NCBI RefSeq assembly: GCF_020097155.1
Contig: NZ_CP083691.1
Span: 2,170,001 to 2,234,000 of the forward strand
Source of the DNA: Micrococcus porci
Lineage (GTDB): Bacteria; Actinomycetota; Actinomycetes; Actinomycetales; Micrococcaceae
DNA length: 64,000 nt
Reading direction: 5' to 3'
Program-made: the position numbers and the translations under genes
Notes under the pieces: model-generated
What the model saw: the letters and a program-made list of their open reading frames with translations, nothing else
What the model was told of the DNA's origin: nothing
Databases searched by the model: none
Part shown: positions 9,893 to 21,089 of the stretch, piece after piece
How the letters are laid out: every line of letters starts with the position of its first letter
How positions within the stretch are numbered: position 1 is the first letter of the stretch

Positions 9893-10038
9893 CGGATCCG
9901 GGCGCGGGGGTGCGCGCATGCGTCCGGCGGCGCGGGGGCCCGGGGAGCCGCACGGTGGCGTCCGGCCTTAACGTGTCCAGGCCCTCCCGTAGCGTCGGCG
10001 GGCCCCCGCCCCGCCTTCCCCCAGGAGCACGACCGACC

Positions 10039-10809
10039 ATGATGGGCCCCTCCCACGCCGTGACCGGAGCCGCCGGCTGGCTCGCGCTGACCGGACCGCT
10101 GGCCGACCTCGCGGGGGTGTACGTGGGACCCCAGGTGCAGCTGGTGGGGGCGCTGACCACCGCGGGGGCGGCGTTGATCAGCGACTGGGACCACCCGCGT
10201 GCGACGATCGCCACGGCGCTGCCCCCGTTGAGCACGGTGCTGGCGCGGTTCATCCGCCGCGCGGCGGGCGGGCATCGGCGGGGGACGCACTCGTTCGTGG
10301 GGCTGGCGGCGTTCACGGCCGTCACCTGGGTGCTGACGCCGCTGACCGTCACCGTGGGCTCCGTGACCTTCTCGGCCGGCCAGGGCGTGGTGGCCGCGTT
10401 CCTGGCCGCGGTGGCCGCTCGGATCCTGCGCGTGGCCCCGGGCCCGGTGACCGGCTGGGCGGTGGGGCTGGCTGCCGGCGCGCTCGCCGGGACGACGGCG
10501 CCCGGCGCCACCTGGCTCACGGTCTCCGTGGCGCTGGGCGTGGGGCTGCACATCGTCGGGGACATGCTCACGACGCGCGGGGTGGCCCTGCTCTGGCCCG
10601 CCCTGCCGGACCCCCCGGTCCCCACCCCGTTCTGGCTCCCCGGCGGGCGGTTCCGCCTGCCCCTGCTCGGCCGGGCGGGGTCCTGGCGGGAGTGGGTGGT
10701 GGCCACGGCGTGCACCGTCTACGTCGTGGGGGCGGTGTCGGCCGTCGTCCGCGCGCTGCTCGCGGCGGCCGACCCGGCGGCGTGGCCGCTGCCGGGGCCG
10801 TTCGCGTAG
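10039..10809 (+). CDS. YdjM-like membrane-bound metal-dependent hydrolase
   Basis: The 256-residue protein resembles the LexA-regulated YdjM/YfhO-type membrane-bound hydrolase family, whose biochemical role is not established. It begins with MMGPSHAVTGAAGW, carries an early SDWDHP motif (near residue 52) and GGHRRGTHSF (near 75), and ends with HIVGDMLTTRGV; the conserved His/Asp residues are likely metal ligands. Several hydrophobic segments separate them, so it should be an integral membrane protein. It stands alone, divergent from argS. GGAG lies about 11 bases before the first ATG and nearer the optimal distance from no other start, so the adjacent second ATG is also possible. Confidence 0.8.
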   Translation: MMGPSHAVTGAAGWLALTGPLADLAGVYVGPQVQLVGALTTAGAALISDWDHPRATIATALPPLSTVLARFIRRAAGGHRRGTHSFVGLAAFTAVTWVLTPLTVTVGSVTFSAGQGVVAAFLAAVAARILRVAPGPVTGWAVGLAAGALAGTTAPGATWLTVSVALGVGLHIVGDMLTTRGVALLWPALPDPPVPTPFWLPGGRFRLPLLGRAGSWREWVVATACTVYVVGAVSAVVRALLAAADPAAWPLPGPFA

Positions 10810-10831
10810 CGGGGCGGGGCCGCCGCCGGGG

Positions 10832-12849
<2,018 letters not shown>

Positions 12850-13092
12850 TCAGCCCCCCTGCACCGCGGTGACGACCTCGACGGCCTCGCCGCCGGCCAG
12901 CGTCCGGGCGGCCCAGGCCGAGCGGGGCACGACCTCACCGTCCACGGCCACGGCCACGCCGAGTCGTCGCCCGTCAGCGGCGGCGCCGTCGTCGCGGACC
13001 GTGCGTCCGGTCACGTGCTCGACGACGTCGCGCACGGTGGGCCCGTCCAGCTCGGCGGGTTCCCCGTTGAGGGTCAGGGGGAGGGCGCTCAT
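12850..13092 (-). CDS. thiS: Sulfur carrier protein ThiS
   Basis: ThiS is a ubiquitin-like carrier whose C-terminal glycine is adenylated and then thiocarboxylated to donate sulfur to thiazole synthase. The product has 80 residues, begins MSALPLTLNGEPAEL and ends in the required Gly-Gly (AVQGG). A loop of about ten residues around DDGAAADGRR makes it slightly longer than the common 65-70 residues. Its ATG overlaps the thiO stop codon (ATGA) and thiG follows after three bases. Confidence 0.93.
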   Translation of the reverse strand: MSALPLTLNGEPAELDGPTVRDVVEHVTGRTVRDDGAAADGRRLGVAVAVDGEVVPRSAWAARTLAGGEAVEVVTAVQGG

Positions 13093-14252
13093 GCGGTCTC
13101 CTTCGGCAGGGCGGTCAGCAGGTCGAGAACTCGCCCGGCCGCCCACGGCGCGAGCAGGATCCCGTGGCGGTGGAAGCCGGTGGCCACGACGACAGGGGCG
13201 CCCGGCACGACCTCGACCCGCGGGGCGTCGTCGGGGGTGCCGGGGCGGGCGGCGGTGGTGACCTCGGCGAGCTCGCACTCGCGGACGGCGGGAAGGATCG
13301 CGGCGGCGTCGGCCAGCAGGTCGAGGACGGACCCGGCCGACGTGCCGGCGAGGCCGTCCTCGCGGGCCGACGCGCCGACCACGAGGGTCCCGTCCGCGCG
13401 GGGCACCAGGTAGACCTGCCGCCCGTGGACGAGACCGCGGACGGTGCGGGTGATCAGGTGGTCCTCCCCCGGCAGCAGCTGCTCGGGCCGCACGCGCAGG
13501 CGCAGCACATCCCCGTGGACGGGGCGCAGCGGCACCTCGGCGGTGGCCGCCCCGCCGATCCCGCGGTGGCCCAGGCCCGCGGCGAGGACCGCGCCGTCGG
13601 CGGTGAGGATGCCCCCGTCGGCCAGCGTGAGCCCCACGCCGGAGCCCACCGGGTCGGCGGACGTGACCGTGCCGGACACGAGGCGGGCGGCGGGGCCGGC
13701 GCCGGCGGGCAGGGGGCCGCCGTCGGGACCGGCCTCGGCCACGAGGGCCGCCAGGCAGGCCGCGGCCGCCCGGCGGGGGTCGACCTGGTGGTCGTCCGGG
13801 GCGTCGAAGCCCGCGGCCAGGCCGGGGGCCAGCGCGGGCTCGGCCCGGCGCAGGGCGCGGACGGCGACGGGCTCCACCCGGCGGCCGAGCGCGGACGCGT
13901 GCGCGAGCACGTGCTCCCACGCGAGCACGTCCGAGGGATCCGCCGCCACGATCCACGAGCCCTCGGTGCGGAAGCCGGTCCCGACGTCGGAGAAGCCGGC
14001 GAGCAGATCCACGAGCAGGGGCCAGCCCTTCCAGCCGGCGTGCAGCAGCGGGGCGAGCGCGTCCTGGCTGAACTGCGTCTCGGCGAGCGGGGCGAGCATG
14101 CCCGCGGCGGCGTGGGTGGCGCCGGCCACGGCGTGTGGGCGCCCGGCGGTGTCCAGTTCGGGGGCGATCAGGGTGACGGCGTGGCCTGCCGCGCGCAGAC
14201 GCACGGCGGCGGTGAGGCCGATGATCCCGGCCCCGACGACGGCCACGTGCAC
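13089..14252 (-). CDS. thiO: Glycine oxidase
   Basis: ThiO is an FAD-dependent D-amino-acid oxidase-like enzyme that oxidises glycine to the imine (dehydroglycine) needed by ThiG under aerobic conditions. The 387-residue product starts with an FAD-binding VAVVGAGIIGLTAAVRL motif and ends with the conserved ATGFHRHGILLAP segment. The GTG at 14252 follows GAGGAGG with eight bases between; that Shine-Dalgarno lies at the 3' end of a TPP riboswitch. It is the first gene of thiO-thiS-thiG-moeZ-like. Confidence 0.95.
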   Translation of the reverse strand: MHVAVVGAGIIGLTAAVRLRAAGHAVTLIAPELDTAGRPHAVAGATHAAAGMLAPLAETQFSQDALAPLLHAGWKGWPLLVDLLAGFSDVGTGFRTEGSWIVAADPSDVLAWEHVLAHASALGRRVEPVAVRALRRAEPALAPGLAAGFDAPDDHQVDPRRAAAACLAALVAEAGPDGGPLPAGAGPAARLVSGTVTSADPVGSGVGLTLADGGILTADGAVLAAGLGHRGIGGAATAEVPLRPVHGDVLRLRVRPEQLLPGEDHLITRTVRGLVHGRQVYLVPRADGTLVVGASAREDGLAGTSAGSVLDLLADAAAILPAVRECELAEVTTAARPGTPDDAPRVEVVPGAPVVVATGFHRHGILLAPWAAGRVLDLLTALPKETA

Positions 14253-14261
14253 GGACCGGTC

Positions 14262-14366
14262 CTCCTCACGGCGGCATGACCCGCATCGAGTGGTGATGGT
14301 CGGCCGCGCCGGCGCGGTGCGCCCCTGCGGCCCTCTCAGCCCGGCGTGTGCGGCCCGGGCTCCCAT
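14262..14366 (-). promoter_or_regulatory. TPP riboswitch controlling the thiOSG operon
   Basis: On the minus strand the segment reads GGGAGCCC (from 14364), then CTGAGAGGG (14339-14331), then GCGGGTCATGCCGC (14284-14271), all hallmarks of the THI-box aptamer in the right order. It ends in GAGGAGG, the thiO ribosome binding site, so control is probably at translation initiation: ligand-bound RNA would hide the site. The P3 arm is long and GC-rich. Confidence 0.92.
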
Positions 14367-14397
14367 GGAACTGCGGCCAGTCTGCCACAGTGGGCGC

Positions 14398-15141
14398 ATG
14401 CACTCCCCCGATCCGCTCCTGATGACCGCGGCCGGCCGCGACGACGGCGACACCGGCCCCGGCGCGGGCCGCCGCGCCCGCCTCGCCGCCTCCCGGCTGT
14501 ACGTCTGCACCGACCTGCAGCGGTTCCTGCGCCCGGACGGCACGCTCGACACGGCCGCGTTCGGGGGCTTCTGCGCGGCGGCGTTCCGCGGCGGGGTGGA
14601 CCTGATCCAGGTGCGGGACAAGGCCGTGGACGTGGCGGTCGAGCTGGCCGCGTTCGCCGTGCTCATCCCGCTGGCCCGGGAGCACGGGGCGCTCTCGGCC
14701 GCCAACGATCGCGCCGACGTCGCCGCCCTGGCCGGGGTGGACGTGTTCCACACCGGCCAGACCGACCTGACCACCGCGCAGTGCCGCGCCCTGCTGGGCC
14801 CGAACGTGGTGCTCGGCCGCTCGTGCCACACCCCGGACCACGTACGCGCCGCCCGCGCGGAGGACGGCCTGGACTACTTCTGCACGGGACCGGTGTGGGC
14901 GACGCCCACGAAGCCGGGCCGGGCCGCCGTCGGACTGGGGCTGCCAACCCTCGCCGCGCGCCTGGACGCGGAGGACCCGGCGGGGGCACGGCCGTGGTTC
15001 GCCATCGGCGGCGTCGACGCGGAGCGGCTGCCCGAGGTCCGCGCGGCCGGCGCGGGGCGCATCGTGGTGGTGCGGGCCGTGACGCAGGCGGCCGACCCCG
15101 AGGCGGCGGCCCGCGAGCTGCGGGCGGGACTGCCGGCCTGA
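14398..15141 (+). CDS. thiE: Thiamine-phosphate synthase
   Basis: ThiE joins HMP-pyrophosphate and thiazole phosphate to give thiamin monophosphate. The 247-residue TIM barrel carries VDLIQVRDKAV, the pyrophosphate-binding AANDRADVAA, GRSCHTPDHV, YFCTGPVWATPTKPGR and WFAIGGVD, all diagnostic. The first 30 residues are extra and low in complexity. No Shine-Dalgarno is visible before the ATG, which lies only about 30 bases from the divergent thiO riboswitch; the promoter may overlap that of thiO, and the start may be leaderless. A later in-frame ATG nine codons in is possible. Confidence 0.95.
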   Translation: MHSPDPLLMTAAGRDDGDTGPGAGRRARLAASRLYVCTDLQRFLRPDGTLDTAAFGGFCAAAFRGGVDLIQVRDKAVDVAVELAAFAVLIPLAREHGALSAANDRADVAALAGVDVFHTGQTDLTTAQCRALLGPNVVLGRSCHTPDHVRAARAEDGLDYFCTGPVWATPTKPGRAAVGLGLPTLAARLDAEDPAGARPWFAIGGVDAERLPEVRAAGAGRIVVVRAVTQAADPEAAARELRAGLPA

Positions 15142-15230
15142 GCCGCCCGGGGGCCGCCCCGCCTCCGGGGGACGGCGATGGTGTAGAGTCGTCGAGTCCG
15201 CAGCGAGCCCCGTGCTCCGCCGCGACCCCC

Positions 15231-15306
15231 GCCTCCGTAGCTCAGGGGATAGAGCGCCTGCCTCCGGAGCAGGAAGTCGTAGGTTCGAATCCTATCGGGG
15301 GCACCA
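15231..15306 (+). tRNA. tRNA-Arg (anticodon CCG)
   Basis: The cloverleaf is complete. The acceptor stem pairs GCCTCCG with CGGGGGC, and the D arm has GCTCAGGGGATAGAGC. The anticodon arm CCTGC-CTCCGGA-GCAGG places CCG at positions 34-36, and the T arm contains GGTTCGAATCC. The discriminator is A and CCA is encoded. It reads CGG, a frequent arginine codon in this GC-rich genome. Confidence 0.97.
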
Positions 15307-15310
15307 CCTT

Positions 15311-15338
15311 CGGGCGGCCGTCAGCAGATGGCCGCCCG
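15311..15338 (+). terminator. Hairpin terminator after tRNA-Arg
   Basis: CGGGCGGCC and GGCCGCCCG form a nine-pair stem five bases past the tRNA CCA end. It may also stop transcripts arriving from thiD on the other strand. Confidence 0.7.
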
Positions 15339-15380
15339 TCGTCGTCTCCGGAGCGGATCGCCCCGGCGCCCCGGCGGCTC

Positions 15381-16310
15381 TCAGCCGCGCCGGGCGTGGC
15401 CGTGGTCCACCGGCCCGTGCCACGTCGGCCTGGTGCGGTCCCCCACCGCGAGCGCCTCGCCCGCGACCATCGCCTGCGCCAGCCAGGGCTTGGCGCGCTC
15501 GATCGCGTCCTCCCAGCCGAGCCCGCCGGCGGCGAGCGTGGCCAGGGCCGCGGACAGGGTGCAGCCGGTCCCGTGGGTCGCCCCGGACTCGACCCGGGGC
15601 CCACGCACCTCGTGGACGGAGCCGTCGGGACGCACGAGGGCGTCCGGCACCCCTCCTTCGGCGTCGGGGTCGTCCCCGGCCTCGGCCCCCTCCGGGTCGG
15701 CCCGCGTGAGGTCGGCGAGGTGCCCGCCCTTCGCGAGCACCGTCACAGCGTGCGCGGCGGCCAGCTCCCGCGCGGCATCCAGCGCCGCGGCCCAGGAGTC
15801 GAGCGGCCGCCCGGCGAGGCGCGCGAGCTCGGGCAGGTTCGGCGTCACCAGGTGCGCCGCCCGCAGCAGCCTCCCCCACGCGGCGTGCGCCTCGGCGTCG
15901 CCCACGGGGGTGAGGGCGTGTCCGCTGGTGGCCGCCATCACCGGGTCCACCACGACGACGGCGGGCCGGGCCTCCTCGAGCCAGTCGGCGACGACGCGCA
16001 TCAGCTCGGCGGTGCCGAGCATGCCGACCTTGACGGCGTCGACCGCGATGTCGGAGGCCACCGAGTCCAGTTGCGCGCGCACGACCTCCGCGGGGAGCGG
16101 GTGGACGGCCTGCACGCCCTGGGTGTTCTGCGCGGTGATCGCGGTGATCGCGGTCATCCCGTAGCCGCCCCACTCGGCGATCGTCTTGAGGTCGGCCTGG
16201 ATGCCGGCGCCGCCGCCCGAGTCCGAGCCGGCGATGCTGAGCACCCGCGGCACGGCGGGCCCCTCGGCGGCGGGGGAGGACGAGGGCGGAGTCGAGGGCG
16301 AGGGGGCCAT
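15381..16310 (-). CDS. thiD: Hydroxymethylpyrimidine kinase / phosphomethylpyrimidine kinase
   Basis: ThiD phosphorylates HMP twice to HMP-pyrophosphate, the pyrimidine half of thiamin. The ribokinase-fold product (309 residues from this ATG) has VLSIAGSDSGGGAGIQADLK near its start, VVVDPVMAATSGH, the substrate-loop TPNLPELA and the anion-hole GATHGTGCTLSAA. A loop of about 40 residues rich in Asp/Glu/Pro separates the last two. The ATG at 16310 is preferred because TACAAC lies six bases upstream, the leaderless arrangement; an in-frame ATG at 16346 would add 12 residues. No riboswitch precedes it, unlike thiC and thiO. Confidence 0.94.
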   Translation of the reverse strand: MAPSPSTPPSSSPAAEGPAVPRVLSIAGSDSGGGAGIQADLKTIAEWGGYGMTAITAITAQNTQGVQAVHPLPAEVVRAQLDSVASDIAVDAVKVGMLGTAELMRVVADWLEEARPAVVVVDPVMAATSGHALTPVGDAEAHAAWGRLLRAAHLVTPNLPELARLAGRPLDSWAAALDAARELAAAHAVTVLAKGGHLADLTRADPEGAEAGDDPDAEGGVPDALVRPDGSVHEVRGPRVESGATHGTGCTLSAALATLAAGGLGWEDAIERAKPWLAQAMVAGEALAVGDRTRPTWHGPVDHGHARRG

Positions 16311-16429
16311 GCCCCGGTTGTACCCGGAGGGGGCTCCCGCCGTCACCGCCCGGAGACCGAGCGATCTCCCGCCGCGCTCCGTGACGTCCCCTCCGGGCCG
16401 CCGGGCGGACCCGTGAGAGTCTGGAGGGC

Positions 16430-17587
16430 ATGTCCCATGTCGCTCAGAGCACCCACGAGAACAGGCCCGCGCAGGACGGGGGGAACGGCCTGCGGCCGAT
16501 GTCGGCCCTCGGCATCGCCGCCACCTTCATCGGCACCACGATCGGCGCGGGGTACGCCTCGGGCAACGAGATCCTGCAGTACTTCGTCAGCTTCGGGCTG
16601 TGGGGCGGCACGGGGGCGCTGGTGATCGCCGGCGTCCTGTTCTTCCTGCTCTCGGCCATCGTCCTGAAGATGGCGCAGCAGCTGCGGACGACGGACATCC
16701 ACCGGCTGGTGAACCCCACCAGCTCCCGCATCCCCACCTGGTTCGCGGACCTGTGCATCACCGCCTCGCTGCTGGGGACGCTGGTGATCATGTTCGCCGG
16801 CGCCGGCGCGGCCCTGGACACGTGGCTCGGGCTGCCCGCCTGGGCGGGCGCGGCGCTCATGGCGGCCGTCTGTGTGCTCACCGTGCTCGGCGGCATCTCC
16901 GGCCTGGTGAAGGTCCAGGGCCTCGTGGTGCCCCTGATCATCCTCGTCGCCGTGGGCGTGGCCTGGTGGGGCCTGACCCATCCGGGGGCGGGCGCCGACG
17001 ACGTCGCCTCCCTGGTCACCTCGTCCCCGCTGATCAACACCTGGTGGATGTCCGGCATCCTCTACGTCGCCTTCAACTTCCAGCTCGCCTACGCGGTGCT
17101 GGCGCCGATCGGGAAGGGCAGCTCGTCGCCCGGGACGAGCCTCGTGGCCGGCGCGGGCCTGGGGGCGATCGGCCTGGTGGTCATGGCCGGGGCCATCATG
17201 GCGGCCATGGGCGCGCACGCCACGCTCATCGGCCGCGCCGAGCTGCCGATGGTCGAGCTGGCCGGCATGGTCGCCCCCTGGGTGGCGGCCGTCTACACCG
17301 TGATCCTGCTCCTGGCCCAGTTCACGACGGCGGTGTCCTGCCTGTTCGGCGGGGTCGAGCGCATCGCCCTGCTCTCCCCGCTGCGCGACGTGCCCGGCTG
17401 GCTGATCGCCGTGGTCACCGCCGTCGTCGCCGTGCTGCTCTCCAGCGTGGGCTTCTCCGACCTGGTGGGCATCGTCTACCCCGTCCTCGGGTACGCGGGC
17501 ATCGCCATCGTCGCGATGCTGATCGCCACGTGGATCCTGGACCGCACGCTGGTGCGGCGCCGGGCGGCGCGCGCCGACCGCGCGTGA
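16430..17587 (+). CDS. YkvI-family membrane transport-like protein
   Basis: The 385-residue protein has about ten hydrophobic segments and matches the COG3949/YkvI family, distant relatives of the LeuT/APC fold with no established substrate. Diagnostic is the N-terminal GTTIGAGYASGNEILQYF (residues about 35-52), an interrupted-helix motif that in LeuT-fold proteins forms the substrate site, plus GGISGLVKVQGL and YAGIAIVAML. It lies between thiD (divergent) and the thiC riboswitch (downstream). This suggests, but does not prove, a link to thiamin or its precursors. GGAGG occurs only two bases before the ATG, so initiation may not rely on it. Confidence 0.8.
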   Translation: MSHVAQSTHENRPAQDGGNGLRPMSALGIAATFIGTTIGAGYASGNEILQYFVSFGLWGGTGALVIAGVLFFLLSAIVLKMAQQLRTTDIHRLVNPTSSRIPTWFADLCITASLLGTLVIMFAGAGAALDTWLGLPAWAGAALMAAVCVLTVLGGISGLVKVQGLVVPLIILVAVGVAWWGLTHPGAGADDVASLVTSSPLINTWWMSGILYVAFNFQLAYAVLAPIGKGSSSPGTSLVAGAGLGAIGLVVMAGAIMAAMGAHATLIGRAELPMVELAGMVAPWVAAVYTVILLLAQFTTAVSCLFGGVERIALLSPLRDVPGWLIAVVTAVVAVLLSSVGFSDLVGIVYPVLGYAGIAIVAMLIATWILDRTLVRRRAARADRA

Positions 17588-17649
17588 CCGGGGACGACAC
17601 GCGGGAAGGGTCGACGCCGGGGGTGGTCGGGCTCACCCGCGCGTGGTAG

Positions 17650-19587
<1,938 letters not shown>

Positions 19588-19646
19588 GAGTCCACGCGGC
19601 CGTGCCGCGGGGCGGGGTGGAAGGTCGGCCGTCGAGGCTCCGTGCC

Positions 19647-20246
19647 ATGAGCACCTCCCCCGCGCGCGGCGCGAACCTGAACGCCATCGCCGAGGCCACC
19701 GGCCTGACCTTCGAGGACTGGGCCGCGTGGCTGGACGCCCGCGGTGCCCGGGACCTGACGGTGCACGCGGAGATCGTGGGGCTGGTCCTGGAGCGGATGC
19801 GCTCGGGTGAGACGGCCGAGGTGGGCAGCCCCGAGTGGTGGGCGCAGGGCGTCACCGTGGCTTACGAGCAGCACATCGGCCGCCGGCGGCCCGGCCAGCG
19901 CGCGGACGGGACCTTCGCCGTCACCGCCTCCCGCATCCTGGAGGGCACGCGGGAGGAGGTGCACGCCCGCGCCGTCGGGGCGGTGCGGGCCGCGCTGTCC
20001 GACGGGGGCGCCCTGCGCGGCGTGGGCCTGGCGAAGGAGCCCACCGAGTCCGCCACCGCCACGCGGCTGTTCTGGCGGGCGGTGCTCGCCGACGGCACCC
20101 GCGCGGAGCTGGCGACCGAGCCCAGGCCGCAGACGGCGGGGAAGCCGGCCAAGGCCGCCGTCGTCGCGACGCACTCCAGGGCGGCCTCGGCCGAGGAGGC
20201 CGCGGCGTGGAAGGCGTTCTGGAGGAACCTGCCGGCGGCGCTCTGA
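19647..20246 (+). CDS. Uncharacterised DUF4287-like protein
   Basis: The function of this 199-residue protein is not known. The N-terminal third (TGLTFEDWAAWLDARGA, then SPEWWAQGVTVAYEQHIG and PGQRADGTFAVTASR) resembles DUF4287-type proteins, which often carry a following SRPBCC-like half. The C-terminus ends AAAWKAFWRNLPAAL, again family-like. It is soluble, without signal peptide or membrane segment. It lies 59 bases after thiC on the same strand, so read-through from the riboswitch operon is possible. No clear Shine-Dalgarno precedes the ATG. Confidence 0.75.
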   Translation: MSTSPARGANLNAIAEATGLTFEDWAAWLDARGARDLTVHAEIVGLVLERMRSGETAEVGSPEWWAQGVTVAYEQHIGRRRPGQRADGTFAVTASRILEGTREEVHARAVGAVRAALSDGGALRGVGLAKEPTESATATRLFWRAVLADGTRAELATEPRPQTAGKPAKAAVVATHSRAASAEEAAAWKAFWRNLPAAL

Positions 20247-20339
20247 CTCCTCCTCCACAGAGGACGCGGGTCCGCGTCCACTCCACAGCTCCGCCGCCTC
20301 CGCCGTGCCCGCGCCCTCGGCCCCTCGTACGCTCGGGGC

Positions 20340-21023
20340 ATGGATGAGGAGAACTCGGAGGCGGCCGGGCTCGTGCTCGGCGCGGACGGCAGGGCGCGCG
20401 CGGCCTGGGCGGCGGCCGACCCGCTGCTGCGGGACTACTACGACGCCGAGTGGGGGCTGCCCGTCACGGACGAGCGCGGGCTCTTCGAACGGCTCACGCT
20501 CGAGGCCTTCCAGTCCGGACTGAGCTGGCGCACGGTGCTGGCCAAGCGGCCGCGCTTCCGGGAGGTGTTCGCCGGCTTCGACCCGGACGCCGTCGCGGCC
20601 TTCGGCGCGGTCGAGGTCGAGGCGCTGATGGCGGACGCCGGGATCATCCGCAACCGCCGGAAGATCGACGCGGCCCTCGCCAACGCGCGGGCCGTCGTCG
20701 GGATCCGGGACGAGGTCTTCGCGCCGCTGCACCCGGGCTCCCCCGGGGCCGGCCCGGCATGGGACGGCGAGGGCGACCGTCCCGGCACCGGACTGCCGGG
20801 CCTCGTCTGGGCCCACCAGCCCGCCCAGACCCCGACCCCGCGCACGATCGGCGAGGTGCCGTCCGCCTCCCCCGAGTCCACGGCCCTCGCGAAGGCGCTC
20901 AAGGCGCGCGGCTGCCGGTTCGTCGGCCCCACCACGTGCTTCGCCCTGCTCGAGGCCGCCGGCGTCGTGGACACCCACCTGGTCAGCTCGTGGCGAAGAG
21001 GGGCCTCTGGGATCTGGGCGTGA
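20340..21023 (+). CDS. tag: DNA-3-methyladenine glycosylase I-like protein
   Basis: Tag-family glycosylases excise 3-methyladenine from alkylated DNA. The 227-residue protein keeps the helix-hairpin-helix core: LTLEAFQSGLSWRTVLAKR (near residue 58), FDPDAVAAF, DAGIIRNRRKI and the C-terminal GCRFVGPTTCFALLEAAG. It is unusual that the zinc ligands of E. coli Tag appear replaced: the N-terminal Cys is Ala (RARAAW), the His of YHDNEWG is Tyr (YYDAEWG), and the last Cys is Ser (THLVSSW), although one His remains. An extra 35 residues rich in Gly/Pro sit before the WAHQP segment. Activity is therefore likely but the zinc snap is not. Confidence 0.88.
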   Translation: MDEENSEAAGLVLGADGRARAAWAAADPLLRDYYDAEWGLPVTDERGLFERLTLEAFQSGLSWRTVLAKRPRFREVFAGFDPDAVAAFGAVEVEALMADAGIIRNRRKIDAALANARAVVGIRDEVFAPLHPGSPGAGPAWDGEGDRPGTGLPGLVWAHQPAQTPTPRTIGEVPSASPESTALAKALKARGCRFVGPTTCFALLEAAGVVDTHLVSSWRRGASGIWA

Positions 21024-21089
21024 GGGCGGCCGGCGAGCACGATGGCACGCAGAACACGAACGACGAACCGAGCAGGAAAGGGTGACATC

